A DNA stretch of 64,000 nt from Endocalyx cinctus (GCA_001600455.1 BCKC01000003.1:124001-188000), one strand, 5' to 3'. Shown: positions 25,759 through 37,880, counted from the first letter of the stretch. Numbers and translations: made by a program. The notes: generated by a model not told the origin, from the sequence alone.

Positions 25759-27621
25759 ATGCAACAACCATACGGCGGCCAAGCGGCTGGCCCCTACCAG
25801 CAGCAGCCAGTCCAACAACAACAGCCGCCGTCGGGACCTTATGCAGGTGCAGACGGCGGCTACGGTGAAAAGCCACAATTTGAGCAGGCATTCAAACTAG
25901 AGCGGCCTAAATACAACGATCTCTGGGCCGCCGTATTATTTCTCGTCGTCTTCGCCGGCTTCGTCGCCGTCTCCGGCCTCTCACTTCACGGGTACTCGAT
26001 CAACAAGGTATCCCAAGGAAGCTCCATCTACGGCTCTCCGAACACCGTCGGTCTCAACACCAACACCATCATCCTATTCGCCTTCATCTTAGCCGTCGCC
26101 ATCGTTTTCAGCTACGGTTACATCCTGGTCGCCCGCGCCTTTCCGCGCGCCTTTATATGGGTCACGGGGATCCTGAACATCGTCTTCGGCCTCGTCACCG
26201 CCATCTACATGCTCTACCGCCACTACTACTCCGGCGGTATCGTGTTTCTCATCTTCATCGCTTTTTTCATCTTCGCCTTCATCACCTGGATCCCGCGTAT
26301 CCCCTTCAGCGCCTTCATGCTTAAGACCGCCGTCGACGTCTCCAAGGGTTACGGGCATGTCTTTCTCGTGAGCTTCCTCGCCGGCTTCCTGGCTGCCGCG
26401 CTCGCCGCTTGGTACTCCGTCACCTTCGTCGCCGTTTATGCGGCGTATTCTTGTCCAGCGAATAGTAACGATTGCAGTAGCGGCAAAGTGACTGGCCTAC
26501 TGGTAAGTACGATTGATCAATATGTATCCTCATACGTCCCCGGGCATTCTAAGTAAATCAATTCATCAATAGGTATTCATCACTTTTGCCATGTACTGGA
26601 TTTCGGAAGTGCTGAAGAACGTGACGCATACTACGATATCTGGCGTGTTCGGTAGCTGGTACTTCCACCCTCGCAACATGCCCCGCGGGGCTACCCGAGG
26701 CGCGCTTAAGCGTTCTCTCACCTACTCGTTCGGATCCATCTCCCTAGGCTCTTTGCTAGTTGCGATCATCAACTTCCTTCGACAGATCTGCTCCGTCGCT
26801 CGCCAAAACGAGGCCGCGCAGGGTGATATCATCGGATCTATCCTCTGGTGCGTGCTAGGATGCCTCGTCGGCATCCTGGAATGGGCCGTCGAGTTCCTTA
26901 ACCGTTACGCCTTCTCTTACATCGCCTTGTACGGTAAAGCGTACTTCGCCGCTGCGAAAGATACGTGGACCATGATCAAGCAGCGGGGAATTGATGCGCT
27001 CGTCAACGAATGCCTCCTCGGTCCGGTCTTCTCGATGGGTGCCACGTTCGTTGGCTATGCTTGGTATGTATCTTCCCCGTTTGAACAGCATTTTCTTTCA
27101 TCCCATTTACTTTTTTCATCGTTACTAACTATTCTATAGTATGTTACCTCCCTCGTCAGACGTTATCTGATAGCTTCTTCTCTATTGTGCTCCGATTGTG
27201 CTAATTGAAAATAGGCGCTTTTCTAGCGTATCTGTACATAGTATGTAACATGAGACGTGGAAATCCTTAGACTTACATAACTGCTAACTTGATGATCATA
27301 GGTCTTTACAGATCCGGCGTACAATTCCGATGGAACTTACACACCAGGTATGTGTTATGGGTTCATCATGTGTTGGAAAATGGTACCAATCATCCAGAAA
27401 CATGTCGATCATGCTAATATCATCTTGTAGTGGTAGTCGCATTTGCGTTCCTTATCGGCTTGCAGATCTGCAATATCTTCACGACGCCTCTCGCTAGCGG
27501 GATCGATACCATCTTCGTGGCGACTGCCTGGGAACCGCAGGTCCTCATGCAGCAGCATCCGGACGTCTACGATGCCATGGTGCGCGTGTACCCCCAAGTC
27601 CAAACGGCTATTCATGCGTAA
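25759..27621 (+). CDS. PNS1: PNS1-like choline-transporter-like (CTL/SLC44) membrane protein (498 aa)
   Basis: There are five exons: 25759-26502, 26573-27062, 27215-27240, 27302-27347 and 27431-27621. They total 1497 nt. The short N-terminus is Gln/Pro/Gly-rich, followed by FKLERPKYNDLWAAVLF and about ten transmembrane helices. The signature CTL C-terminal half is present: ITFAMYWISEVLKNVTHTTISG, GSWYF, SFGSISLGSLLVAI, GYACAFLAYLYIVF, FLIGLQICNIFTTPLASGIDTIFVA. CTL proteins are plasma-membrane proteins; yeast PNS1 has no firmly proven choline transport. Between exons 2 and 3 lies a twin intron; only its two-step removal yields GYACAFLAY. The 26-nt third exon is also striking. The protein ends about where fungal PNS1 proteins do. 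Family assignment is strong; substrate is uncertain. Confidence 0.93.
27063..27214 (+). other. [D1,2] stwintron (spliceosomal twin intron) in the PNS1-like gene
   Basis: The internal intron is 27064-27139 (76 nt): GTATGT donor, TTACTAACTA branch site, CTATAG acceptor. It interrupts the donor of an external intron between its first and second bases. The external G is at 27063 and the rest, TATGTT, starts at 27140. Once joined, the external intron is also 76 nt, with a GTATGT donor, a GCTAAT branch and an AATAG acceptor ending at 27214. Removing both gives codons A-C-A-F-L-A-Y. Treating it as one GT-AG intron shifts the frame. Confidence 0.88.
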
Positions 27622-28659
27622 TTTATGCGCCACGGTAATTTTTTCCTCGGTGAAAACAGCCACTTTCCCCTTTAAAAAAAAGTATATTCAAATAAGGATT
27701 TGTGTGGTTTCACGACGAAGCCATTTTGAACAATTCGGAGTCCGGGCTTGAATTCAATTACTGAAGAATAAATATCATTGGGCTTTTTCCGGTGTTTGGT
27801 TTGTGATCACTTCCGACACGGAACCCCAGATCGAACATGGGTGTTTGAACAAGGACGAAAAAGAAACAAGGAACAGATACAAAGTAATTATTATCAAATA
27901 ATCGTAATGTTTTCATTTATTATACTTCATCTTACTCGCCTTTCCTGCTTTTGATTTACCATGGATTGTCGCTCTGGGAGGTTGTCTGATATTCCTCTTA
28001 TCTTTCATCCGAACTCTCCAAACAAGATATCGAATCTAGTATAGATGCATACCGACGGGATCCTGCAGCATACATTACGGAATCTAGAGATAAAATAGAT
28101 GCCGGGCAACGTCGAGCAGAAAAAAAAACGCAGGCAAAGCTCACGTTCAAATGCCCGACTTTAATTGGCCAGGATACTGAGGGGCCGCATAACGGTCGCT
28201 TTCAGATATCACCAAAACCCTGTCTCCGTCCATATCCGGCGATAGCACGACGGTATTATGTATGATCAACATCTATTATCTCATGCAAGCGATGAATGAG
28301 TGCGGACTTGGACGAATAATAAGCGGTTTGTCCGAGATAAGGACCTTGTAAACACCTCCAAGTAGCAGGGGGCGCCAGCGGGACAAGTAAAATAATGATC
28401 TTTTTATCATGGATACCCCCTCGCGAACCCACCCCCTTGACATGTTTATTTTCTGTCAAACTTAAGTTAGAAAAATCGAGTGGGAGCGATTTTGCATCGT
28501 CGCAAAAAAGAAGGGACAGGTTTTTAACGCGCTCCAAATGACGAGATAATCGAAAAGGTTTACGAAATCAAATTGATACCCCATCAAATTTTACATTCAC
28601 GGCGATAAGCGAGACAAAGAGCACAGTAATAATATGCCCATCATCGCACCGAGCATACT
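27622..28659. other. Spacer downstream of the PNS1-like gene
   Basis: These 1.0 kb hold the 3' region of the PNS1-like gene and the promoter of the small membrane-protein gene. I found no further gene; a minus-strand frame at 28256-28537 has no recognisable character. Confidence 0.5.
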
Positions 28660-29182
28660 ATGCCCGCATCGAGCATCAGCCTACCTCCCCTCTCGACACT
28701 AGCGGATCATATTCCCATCCTCACGAACCCGGCGCTGATCTTGCGTCAAGCAACCGGGGACGATCCCGCCTCTTCGATCCCGCGTCGCGCGACGGCGGGA
28801 GGCGTGGCGGCCGCGCTCCTGACCATATTTGGCGTCGTCGCCCTGCTGTCCGGTATCATATATTATCTCGTGCGAACGGTGAGGGCGCGGGGCTCCCTCA
28901 CGCTATCGGATGGGTCGAGCTCTTCGTCTGTAACGACTTCTTCGGGGTTCTTTTGGAACGGCGAGTTTATGTATGATCTCTCTTTTTTCTTTTTTTTCTT
29001 TTCCTTTTTTTGGGCTTTATCACGCGATTTATACGACATAATGGATTAAGAAGATATAACTAATATTGATAATACGATATGGTGTTAGATATTATGGAGA
29101 GGAATGGCTAGATGATGAGCGAGGTTATACTCTGGATCGGAGAGGGGCAAGGACCGCATGGATTCGACGCGCTCCGCTTTAA
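28660..29182 (+). CDS. Small single-pass membrane protein (134 aa)
   Basis: There are two exons, 28660-28970 and 29089-29182, around a 118-nt intron with GTATGA donor, ACTAAT branch and TTAG acceptor. The spliced frame has 405 nt. The first about 48 residues are polar with Ser/Pro. One strongly hydrophobic helix (about residues 49-69, GVAAALLTIFGVVALLSGII) is followed by a Ser-rich linker and an acidic-then-basic tail ending RRGARTAWIRRAPL. I do not recognise the family. The tail composition and the clean splice make it more than a chance ORF. Orientation in the membrane is inferred: the C-terminal basic tail is probably cytosolic. Note the real ATG at 28660; another ATG at 28634 is out of frame. 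Confidence 0.55.
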
Positions 29183-30670
29183 CGATCAATAATGATGACG
29201 ACAACGATAATGACGACAGAAACGACTACGATTACGATCACGATGATGATAGTTTTTTCTTCTTTACCTCCCCTCTTATTAAGAGTTTATATACGTCGAT
29301 ATCCAGATTGACTAGGATGTCGGGTTTCATGTTTCGGGGTGGAGTTGCGGCGATGAGTGGATCTCCCGGCGAGAAGGTAATAACTGCTTTGGTAGAGGTC
29401 TCCACAGTATAATCCTAGATGATAGTCTTTGCAAGGGTTATATGGTCTTTGCCTATTCGCTTTAACCCGCAATAGCCCTGTCTCTATGCAATTTTGGTGC
29501 TAGTTTCAAGTCCGAAGACAGAAATACCCTTAATAGATGCCCCCTCAAGCCAATGCAGCGGCTGTTATCCGAGCTGATGCGATACGTTTCGCGGCATGGT
29601 AGATGGATATGACTAATCTTGACGATATCATGAACGTTTTGCGACAAGTGTTGATTGTGTATTTTATTTAATCACTGCTTTGGTCACTGCTAGGGACTAC
29701 TTTGTCTAGGGCATAGGGTAGCAAGACGGGAGGAAAAAAAAAAGTCAAGAATGATGTAATGTATTAATGATATCCATAACTGAACGTGATGAGAAGGGAG
29801 ATCAGTAGACAGGTGTCTACTAAGTCACTTAGCAGTCAACGTGAGCCTGGGCTGCCTAGGTAGGGTTAGCCACAGATGGCTTGCAAATAACAACCCATTC
29901 ATTCACTTCGAACGCAGGGTATAAATTAATCATCGGTATCTAATTGCTTGTATGCGCTTGAGAACGCCGCCAGCCCTAACGGACAGGAGACCTACTGAGG
30001 CACCTGCCTAGAAGATAGCCTGCCGCTATGTACAGCAACCTTACCCAGGCCTGTCAGGCTGTCAGGTCAGCTAGGGGTATATGACTGAGTTGCCTACACT
30101 GCTTTAGTTATTAGACTAAAAGATGCATAAAATCCAGTAAGAGGCCAAGACAAAACGTGCTGTTGGTCAAAGGGGCCCGGAGCCTTTCAGGAGCCGGGGG
30201 GTCACGACTCAAAAAACCAAATGGTTACCACAGAATCTAAGATGCGGACCTCCGGCTGCCCTCCAGGTAACCCTAGCGTAATACGTCTATATAATACGTC
30301 TATCTAAAGGGGAGGCCTTTCCCTCGGAATATCATAATTATTTGGCTCTTAAACTACGTCCCCCTGCCACACGAATAAGATCCGTATTTATATGAGACTA
30401 CACTACCGTACACGCCAACATACCCCATCCCTTACATCAGCGGACAAACCAACGTGCATTTAATTATTGAAAAAGTCTTATTATTATCGTGTTCCAACTC
30501 TATATCATGCATGGAGTACTTTACGTAACGCCGAATTTCCTTATTTATGATATGTCTACATCCTCCAGCCCTCACTCTGAATCCCGCCTCCAGGCCGTTT
30601 TTCAAACACTGGTGTATTATAAGTCCCCGCACATCCATAGAAGTATACCTTTATTCTATCTTATTCTACT

Positions 30671-30703
30671 TTTCTTTTTCTTTCTTTCTTTCTTTCTTTC
30701 TTT
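30671..30703. repeat. (CTTT)n microsatellite
   Basis: About seven to eight CTTT units on the plus strand, in non-coding DNA. Confidence 0.9.
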
Positions 30704-31008
30704 ACATTTTTGACAAAACGTGTCACTAAGTTCTGCATATTTTATGCTATAATTGCAAGTGAACGACTTCTATCTTTCCTTTTCATCCCTGCTCGAATCG
30801 CATTTGAAATTAATTAAACTCCTTTGCTCATTTATACTTTATTCAATATATACTTTCTTTTCGAATAATATGGCGGAAATCCCACCTGAGAAAGCCCCGA
30901 AGCCTGGTTTGAATATTTACGGTTTTGCGCCCCCCTACTTATCTGAAAGGACAGGACGAAGTAAAAGTATCAATAGCATCTAATAGCTAATATCAGTCCT
31001 ACATTCAG

Positions 31009-31160
31009 AGCTTTCATGGCAGATAGCCAACTATGGCCCGATGATGGGCCAAGCATCTTATTTTAATCGGTACGCAGTCGAGCCCGTACCGTATGCCATA
31101 TAACGGTACACGTTAGAATACCGACGTTTAAACTATGTTTTAGACAAGTAACTAGCAAAT
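31009..31160 (+). pseudogene. Glutathione S-transferase C-terminal domain relic
   Basis: One frame reads WQIANYGPMMGQASYFNRYA, then VEPVPYAI-stop-RYTLEYRRLNYVLDK-stop-LA. This closely resembles the start of the C-terminal helical domain of Ure2p/YfcG-type glutathione S-transferases (GPMxGQ..HFNRYAPE..PYAI.RY..E..RLYGVLD.RL). In-frame TAA codons replace expected polar residues, as C-to-T mutation of CAA or CGA would do. No thioredoxin-fold half and no continuous frame are visible, so this is a dead fragment. Confidence 0.6.
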
Positions 31161-31410
31161 AAAGCTCCTATTTCTAGTAAACCAAGATAAAGAAGACTTA
31201 TATAAACTTTCTTCCACCAAGTCGTCATCTTCATTTATAGCTGGGGATCGCATAACAGTTGCCGATTTAACCGTCTTTATCTTCACCCACTTTAATAAAT
31301 AGTGCAGTATTAATATCAACGAGTATCTAAACGTAAAGCGGTAGCACGACAAGTTAACCCAGAGACCGGCCTTCTAAAGGGGTCTACAAATTCCCGTGCT
31401 TTACTAGTTT

Positions 31411-31640
31411 AACGACAAGGTGGTTTCCAATCCCGAAGCGCAAGATTTCTATAAGATAATCCGGAAGTTCGGCGGCCAGGTGATTAAGACCGCGACTGAT
31501 AAGTGGAAAGGAGATGTCGTGCCGGTGCCTTCTGACTTTGCTAATATATCTGAGTAAGGCCTCACGGAAGTCGAAGCCGAGGCCGAGTGCATGGTCATCC
31601 TCCTAGGTACGCCTGAGACTAGGTTGAGCAGCCCCTGAGA
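31411..31640 (+). pseudogene. Unidentified coding relic
   Basis: One plus-strand frame, starting about NDKVVSNPEAQDFYKIIRKF and continuing through a segment with WKGDVVPVP, runs to a TAA at 31555. It resumes in the same frame as LTEVEAEAECMVILLG up to a TGA at about 31638. Codon use looks coding, but the family is not recognised. The stop is again a TAA in a context that C-to-T change would create. Confidence 0.35.
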
Positions 31641-32563
31641 GGCAGCCTAAAGTGGTTCGATATTCAGGTCAAAAAAAAGAAAGTAGAAATGAATATTGTT
31701 GCTATTTGATTTTTGAAATATATGTCTTACCTAAATTCCAAATACTTATCTTATAGTCTAACGTATACGTATTCCTTATAAGAAGAGGAAATGGAAGTCA
31801 GTAAAGTTTTCTTTTTAGGCAGATTACAAGGCTACATTGTGTCGAAGGAATGAATGGATAGACGTGTTTTGCAGTAGATCCTTCGCTCTCCGTGTAGGCT
31901 CTGAACGGGGCGTAGGCCTTGACCGGTGAAAAACAAAATGATGATTGACTTATCTAAACGAGTAATCTTTTGCTCGGTCGAAAATATTTACATCAGACCA
32001 TCCTTGATACATTGCATTGATAATTTCTCTCCGAAAGGATTTCAGGACAAGTATGTAAGGACATACTAGTAAGCACCGAGTGAGTCGCCTATGTGAAAAA
32101 CCTCTGCCTAATTTTCAGCACTGGCAACATGATATGATCAAATCTTCATCGGTGTCCACTAATTACACCGATAGAACCCACCGATACAGCTAGGGGTGCT
32201 AGTTTTATGTATAGTATACCGTCAACTAATCCTTATACATCAAGATCTCTATGCATTACACTGATACAACGATGCAAAGCCCCGTCTCATTGTGAGGCCA
32301 GATAAGAAATATTTCACTTCCAAAGCTCACATGCACTCAGTTTGATAAATGATAAAATCCATCATATGGTTATCAATTGGTTATTATACGCGCTATAGAT
32401 CACATATAGTTTGAGTAAAACTATTTCCATTTCGCAGTATTCGCGGAACTTGAATATAAAGGCATCTCCAATCTATCGCCTACGTCTTTCTCCACTGAGG
32501 AGCAGTACAATAGAGATACCATCAAGAACCGCCGGGGATACTTTACCCAGAACATTATCCACA

Positions 32564-35500
32564 ATGCTACCAGATTCTGGATTTGTAATGAAGGACGACA
32601 TGACAACCAGCGGACAGTCTTCTCTGGACCCTGATATTGCACGAAGGCTGGCTGACGCTTCGAAGTATCGGCTGAATTTAAAACGAATACAGCAATGGGC
32701 ATACCAAGACATAAGATTTCTTGCCTTCGACGACACTGATATCAAAATCAACGGTTACGACAGCGACGACGAGGACGCGACGCTTGAGTACGCCATGAGG
32801 CTTTCTCGAAATGAATTCGGAAACGCAACTCCCGATGTGGACGAACGGCCGTCCACGAGTCAGCTCCCAAAATTAGACGCTGCCGATAATTGTTCGATAT
32901 GTCCTCGTATGGCGAAGTTTCCGGAACACAGGCGCGTGCGGAAATTTCAAGTAGTCACCCCGCAAAGCATAATGCCAATAATTGCAGGAAAGAACAAGGT
33001 CATTGATATCTGCCAACACTACTGCGCAGTGTCCTACTGTTGGCCAAAAGACGCCGATGGGAATCCTACTGAGGCCGAGAAAACATACCAAATTCTAGAT
33101 TTGGACGGTACGATCCGCTCATCCCGAGCGCCGGATCATGTCCTAGATCGTGCAGTAGATATGGCCATATCATTTGGCTTGCGTCTGATATGGATCGACC
33201 AAGAGTGTCTCCCGCAGGACGACGATGACGAATACCACCGTATTGGAGTTCAAGCAATGGACATTGTCTATAACCGCGCCATGATTACAGCAGGACTGTT
33301 GGACGTTGATGTTGCCGTTCAGGAACAGATCGATGCTTTGATGTCACTGGCGGGAATGGATCCCTACTCAACACCGCTGTTGGTATCTCCCAGAATAGTA
33401 CACCATGCACTTAATCTGATCGAGAAAATAAACAACGATCCATGGTATAAGCGGGCTTGGATCCTTCAAGAGGCTTTCTCCGCCGGAGACGGTCTTTGTC
33501 TCTGTCTACGCCGTGGTCCTGCTGTTCGATATTGCTCCAGATTCGAGGGTACTAGGAAAGACCTGCCTAAAGATCCGTATGAGCATTCTAAGAGGCTTCC
33601 GTCTCTGAATATTGCCGTTTTGATTACAACTTTTCAGAAAGCCGTTCAAGTTGCAAGGTCTCTCCTGATATCCGAATCTATCCAGATAGGAGGCGTGACT
33701 GTGTACCACGAAGGCCGTCAACCCCACTTTGCAGAGATGACCATAAAACGTGCGTTAGTACAGAATCCCGCAATAGCTCGAGCGTCGAAAAGTTTAGTCA
33801 ATAGTTTCTATTCAGAGGGACCGTTCATGTATGGAAAGCGCCAAACATGCGACGCCGCTTCAGCGCTTACCTTTCTTCGAAACCGCGGCTGCTTCCACCC
33901 GCAAGATCGTATCGCTATCATGGCGAATTTGTGTAACTATGAGGTTCGACTAGACACGACTTTGTTAGCGAAAAACGAGTCATCGCTTCGGGTTGGAGTC
34001 CTCGCGTTAGCCCTCTGTAATGGAGACGCTTCTCTTCTTGTTCCTGAATTGTACATACTTGGTCACGGTCTCAACGGTAAGTCTTCAGTTAAAATTCTCC
34101 ACAGTAGTGGTTTAAGTGGTGATATAAGCGAACGCTGAAGCCTAAATTATTGTAGAAAATGTCGTTGAGCACGAGTCCCTTCCAGGCTGGCTTGGGCATA
34201 TCAATCGATTCCCCGACCGCATTGGTTTCACCCAAATCCGACACGGGGAACACTTCACGCCAGCTGCTTATAACGCCAACCTGGAAGTGTTGCGAGCTGA
34301 GGGGATCTGTTTTAGATCCCATCTCTGGGATGTCAATCGAAAAGTCGATCTGAGTTCCATCAAAGAATCCTGGGGCAAGCAGTGGTACGACTTGAAATGT
34401 CTACGAATGCTCGTGGACCGCCTCAAAGATGAAACACAGGAAGAGTTCTTAGAACGTCAACGTCAGCTTAACCATCGCTACACAAGTAGAAGTGAAATGC
34501 GCAAAATCTTGGACGAAATATGGGAACGGCAACAGGAGCTTGGGCGGTCAAGCCCAAACCGGGACGAGGAAGATGGCTGGGACGATATTACAAGAGATGG
34601 CGTCATCTTCGTAGCGCGCCTTAACGCCGATTGGGTGTGTCAAGTGCCATCCATACAAAAGATAATCGCCGAGATTATCTTCTCGATCCTGACCTTCTTA
34701 CATTGCGAAGGCGAAAAAGGCCTTGCCAACTCCATATGGCAATCCATTCGTACCGACTGCACGTATACCAGGGAGGGACTGGTTGTCGATAACATACCCG
34801 ATGAAGTGGATGATTGGGTCCTCGACCCGAGTGTCATCACGGAGAATCCATGGAACTTGTTACAGTTGGACGTAGGGCCCGACGAAAACTTTGGGCAGAT
34901 ATGGTTCGTGGAACGTATCATGCAAGACGGCTTCCTCTGGGTCGGAGATTACGCTCGGCCGGCCAATAAGAGGCCCCCCTGGCAGACGAATAAAGAAACA
35001 CCAGAGGCAGACGCAGCGTTTGCTTCGGCGTCTCAAAAACAGCAGACCCCTCTGGGAAACTCGTTTGGGTCGCCGTCTTTCCCTAAGGGTCAGACAATAA
35101 ATCTTGACACAAGAACAGGAACTGCCCATGGCAAGATTAATCATCAACAAACAACGTTAAAACTTATGGCTTCACTTGCGCATATGCTAAACTATGCGGA
35201 AAACGGGGAGTTAAGCAGTGATCCTATGAGCCAAGGGATCACCGGTCGTTCCTTGGCTGCCTTTCTCGATATTTTCAACCGCGGAACGCTAACCGCGGAA
35301 GCTGAGGATCGCCGAATCCGCGAGCTCGTGGCGACTTTCGACGTTGGTAAGCCATGTTTAGTCGCCGTGCCGTTCAGCTGGGACTTGGAGTGGCTCCCCC
35401 ATCCGGTCATGAGGACACTGAGCATGTGCTGGGTTGTGGAACCCGTGGACGGCGGCCAAGCAGTAACAGAATCAAAAAGGACGATTCAACCCTTGGCATC

Positions 35501-35789
35501 TACTCGAATTGATCAGGAATCAAGCATTGGGGAGGAGGAATATGCGAAAACGTCCCCGTTGAGCTTTGATAGCTTACATGTCGATGAAAGTAGGAAGAAA
35601 GGTAAAGGGAAGGCCAGCAATTACGTTGGTGAAATGCGTGCACAGGAATCGGGAGGAACACAATCAAAGGGTACAAGTGATACCAGAGACAATACACGGG
35701 AAAAGTTGATAAGATTCAAAACAGTCGGAAAGGTGCGCGGGCTCTGGCCCCTTATGGAATATCCTATATACGAATACCTTTTTGCATAA
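32564..35789 (+). CDS. Large HET-domain protein (1048 aa)
   Basis: There are two exons, 32564-34076 and 34156-35789, separated by a 79-nt intron; the joined frame is 3147 nt. The longer frame upstream of 32564 begins only at a TTG, so the ATG at 32564 is chosen. The HET blocks are CAVSYCWPKD (about residue 154), LRLIWIDQECLPQDD (about 210) and WYKRAWILQEAFSAGDG (about 296). A histidine/cysteine-rich stretch (CSICPRMAKFPEHR) lies just before the domain. The C-terminal half, after the intron, has no domain that I recognise; it contains an LDVGPDENFGQIWFV segment and ends with a basic, Ser-rich tail. Such long HET proteins are common in filamentous ascomycetes and are linked to incompatibility cell death. 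No defects were seen. Confidence 0.9.
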
Positions 35790-36404
35790 TATCGACGCGA
35801 GTTTCTGAGACGGCCGACTGTCAAGACTCAACAGTAACACGGGAAATTTGGTAAGACAGACGGCGAAGTATCCTGAGTCCGGTTTTATTCAATACAAATC
35901 TGATTTGAGTCCTTGAATTCTGAATTAATATCACACTAGATAAGGAGACGCATATACTATATCAAGGGGGTGGACGAATGTGCCAGTAACTATGTGTATC
36001 GAATACTATGGATTTGGGGAAAAGGATGTACTGAGAACCGACGGATTTTCGAGATATTGCATGGCAGATTGATTAACGGTCGGCGATGATTAAGTTCAAT
36101 CTATTTTACCTCGTTGAGTTGTCTCATTAAGAACTTTTGCTCATTTTTTACCTGTAATCAGTAAATATTATCACGTTACTTGTCTATTTCCAGCATTGGA
36201 AATCATCGTCTTAGGTCTTTAGCCGAGAGAATATGCCACGTTTAGAAGACCCCCACCTCCAAGTCAAGCTCAGGATAAAAAGACAGATCGTTCCCCTCAT
36301 TATGAACATCGAAATTATAACTTTTAATTTTCAGCCACCGTTATTAAGTCAAATTGAAGAAGTTCATTATTGTTTTTTTAGAGAAAAAAAAAACGTGTCT
36401 CAAA
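35790..36404. other. Spacer between HET and GH43 genes
   Basis: This 615-nt AT-rich stretch holds the 3' region of the HET gene and the GH43 promoter. No feature was seen beyond an A run at about 36384-36393. Confidence 0.5.
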
Positions 36405-37880
36405 ATGTTTAAATTCATCAGTTCGTTACTAGCGAAACCTCGAACTAAGGTTGATTATACTACTTCGGAAGCGGGAAATCCATTCGTAAAAGGATGGTAT
36501 GCGGACCCGAACGTGGCAATATATAACGGAATATTCTGGGTATTCCCGACGTCTTCGCTCACGTATGAAAAACAGACGTACATAGATGCATTTTCCAGTC
36601 CGGATTTAATTCATTGGACTAAACATCCCAACGTTTTGACAATCAAGGATATCTCATGGGCAAAAAGGGCACTGTGGGCTCCAGCGCCCATCTTTCGGAA
36701 CGGAAAATATTACCTATATTTCAGCGCCAACGACATCCAGGAAGGCGAAGCTGAAGCTGGCGTAATAGGCGGTATTGGCGTTGCAACGGCAAATAAACCC
36801 GAGGGTCCGTATATCGATGCAATCGGCAAGCCACTTATCGGCGGCTATCACAATGGCGCCCAGCCAATTGATCAGGACGTATTCGTTGATGACGTCGATG
36901 GGAGCGCGAAAGTTTATATGTATTATGGTGGCCACTCGCGTGCCAACGTCGTTAGACTTAACGACGATATGATTTCAGTCGCGACTTTCGACGATGGAAC
37001 CACGTATAAAGAGATTACCCCAGAGAACTACGTTGAAGGTCCACGGATGACTAAACGGAATGGTGTTTACTACTTTATGTGGTCCGAAGGCTCGTGGCTC
37101 GGACCCGACTATTCCGTCTCGTACGCTATCGCGGATAATCCTCTGGGCCCCTTCAACCGAATAGGCAAGATTTTGCAACAGGACTCCGCAGTCGCTAAGA
37201 GCAGCGGACATAATAGCGTCATTCGTGTCCCGGATACGGATATCTGGTATATCGTATATCACCGTCGACCGCTGAGCGAAACCGAAGGAAACCATCGTAT
37301 TCTGGCGTACGACCGAATGTACTTCAACGAAGACGGTACGATCCAGCCCGTGACCATGCTTGTAAAAGATAATTTCGCCGACGGCGACATGTTCGACTGG
37401 ACGACCTACGGCGGGGAATGGTCCGTGAAGGACCAAAAACTAACGGTGGCGAATGCAGGCGGCGGCATGGCGATGCTAGACACGGATTTCGGTGATCAAG
37501 TATTTGATGCCACAGTAACAACCACCGACGGAAACGGACATCCAGGTTTACTCTTTCGCGTGAGCGAGCTTTCGGCCGAGACGCATAAGTATAAGGGGTA
37601 CAAGGCAGCTATCTCCCCCACGGGCGTGATTACCCTAGGTAAAGCTGACCTGGGTGTCTTCACTGACCTGGCACAGACAAGAATGGGCATGGCTCTAGGA
37701 AAAGGATACCACGTGAGAGTAGTGGCTATAGGTAGCAAGCTTATGATTTTTGTCGACGATATGGAGGAAGCTAAGATTACATTTACGGACGACTCGTTTA
37801 CAACTGGGGCTAACGGCGTAAGAGTCTTCAATGCGGCTGCCACATTCGAGTTCGTGTCCGTTGCTAGACCCAGGTCTTGA
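36405..37880 (+). CDS. GH43-family glycoside hydrolase (491 aa)
   Basis: This single-exon gene encodes a five-bladed beta-propeller glycosidase acting on arabinan- or xylan-type substrates. The three catalytic acids of GH43 are visible: the base Asp34 in GWYADPNV, the pKa-modulating Asp158 in IDQDVFVDD, and the proton donor Glu211 in YVEGPRM. Motifs for sugar binding, such as WAPAPIFRNGKYYLYFS and SSGHNSVIRVPDTDIWYIVYHRR, are intact. The C-terminal about 160 residues form a beta-sandwich-like domain of the kind attached to GH43 enzymes. The ATG at 36405 is the first methionine; upstream there is only a TTG. The N-terminus (MFKFISSLLAKPRTK) is not a convincing signal peptide, so the enzyme may be intracellular or the start may be wrong. 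The gene has an AT-biased codon usage. Confidence 0.9.
   Translation: MFKFISSLLAKPRTKVDYTTSEAGNPFVKGWYADPNVAIYNGIFWVFPTSSLTYEKQTYIDAFSSPDLIHWTKHPNVLTIKDISWAKRALWAPAPIFRNGKYYLYFSANDIQEGEAEAGVIGGIGVATANKPEGPYIDAIGKPLIGGYHNGAQPIDQDVFVDDVDGSAKVYMYYGGHSRANVVRLNDDMISVATFDDGTTYKEITPENYVEGPRMTKRNGVYYFMWSEGSWLGPDYSVSYAIADNPLGPFNRIGKILQQDSAVAKSSGHNSVIRVPDTDIWYIVYHRRPLSETEGNHRILAYDRMYFNEDGTIQPVTMLVKDNFADGDMFDWTTYGGEWSVKDQKLTVANAGGGMAMLDTDFGDQVFDATVTTTDGNGHPGLLFRVSELSAETHKYKGYKAAISPTGVITLGKADLGVFTDLAQTRMGMALGKGYHVRVVAIGSKLMIFVDDMEEAKITFTDDSFTTGANGVRVFNAAATFEFVSVARPRS

Larger units (their letters stand above)
29183..32563. other. Decayed intergenic region
   Basis: These 3.4 kb show only relics: a (CTTT)n tract near 30671-30703, a short frame at 30871-30981, a GST relic near 31.0-31.2 kb and another coding-like relic at 31.41-31.64 kb. 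Local GC-richer patches around 29.8-30.3 kb contain TACCTA/TAGGTA-type words but no frame. Confidence 0.5.
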
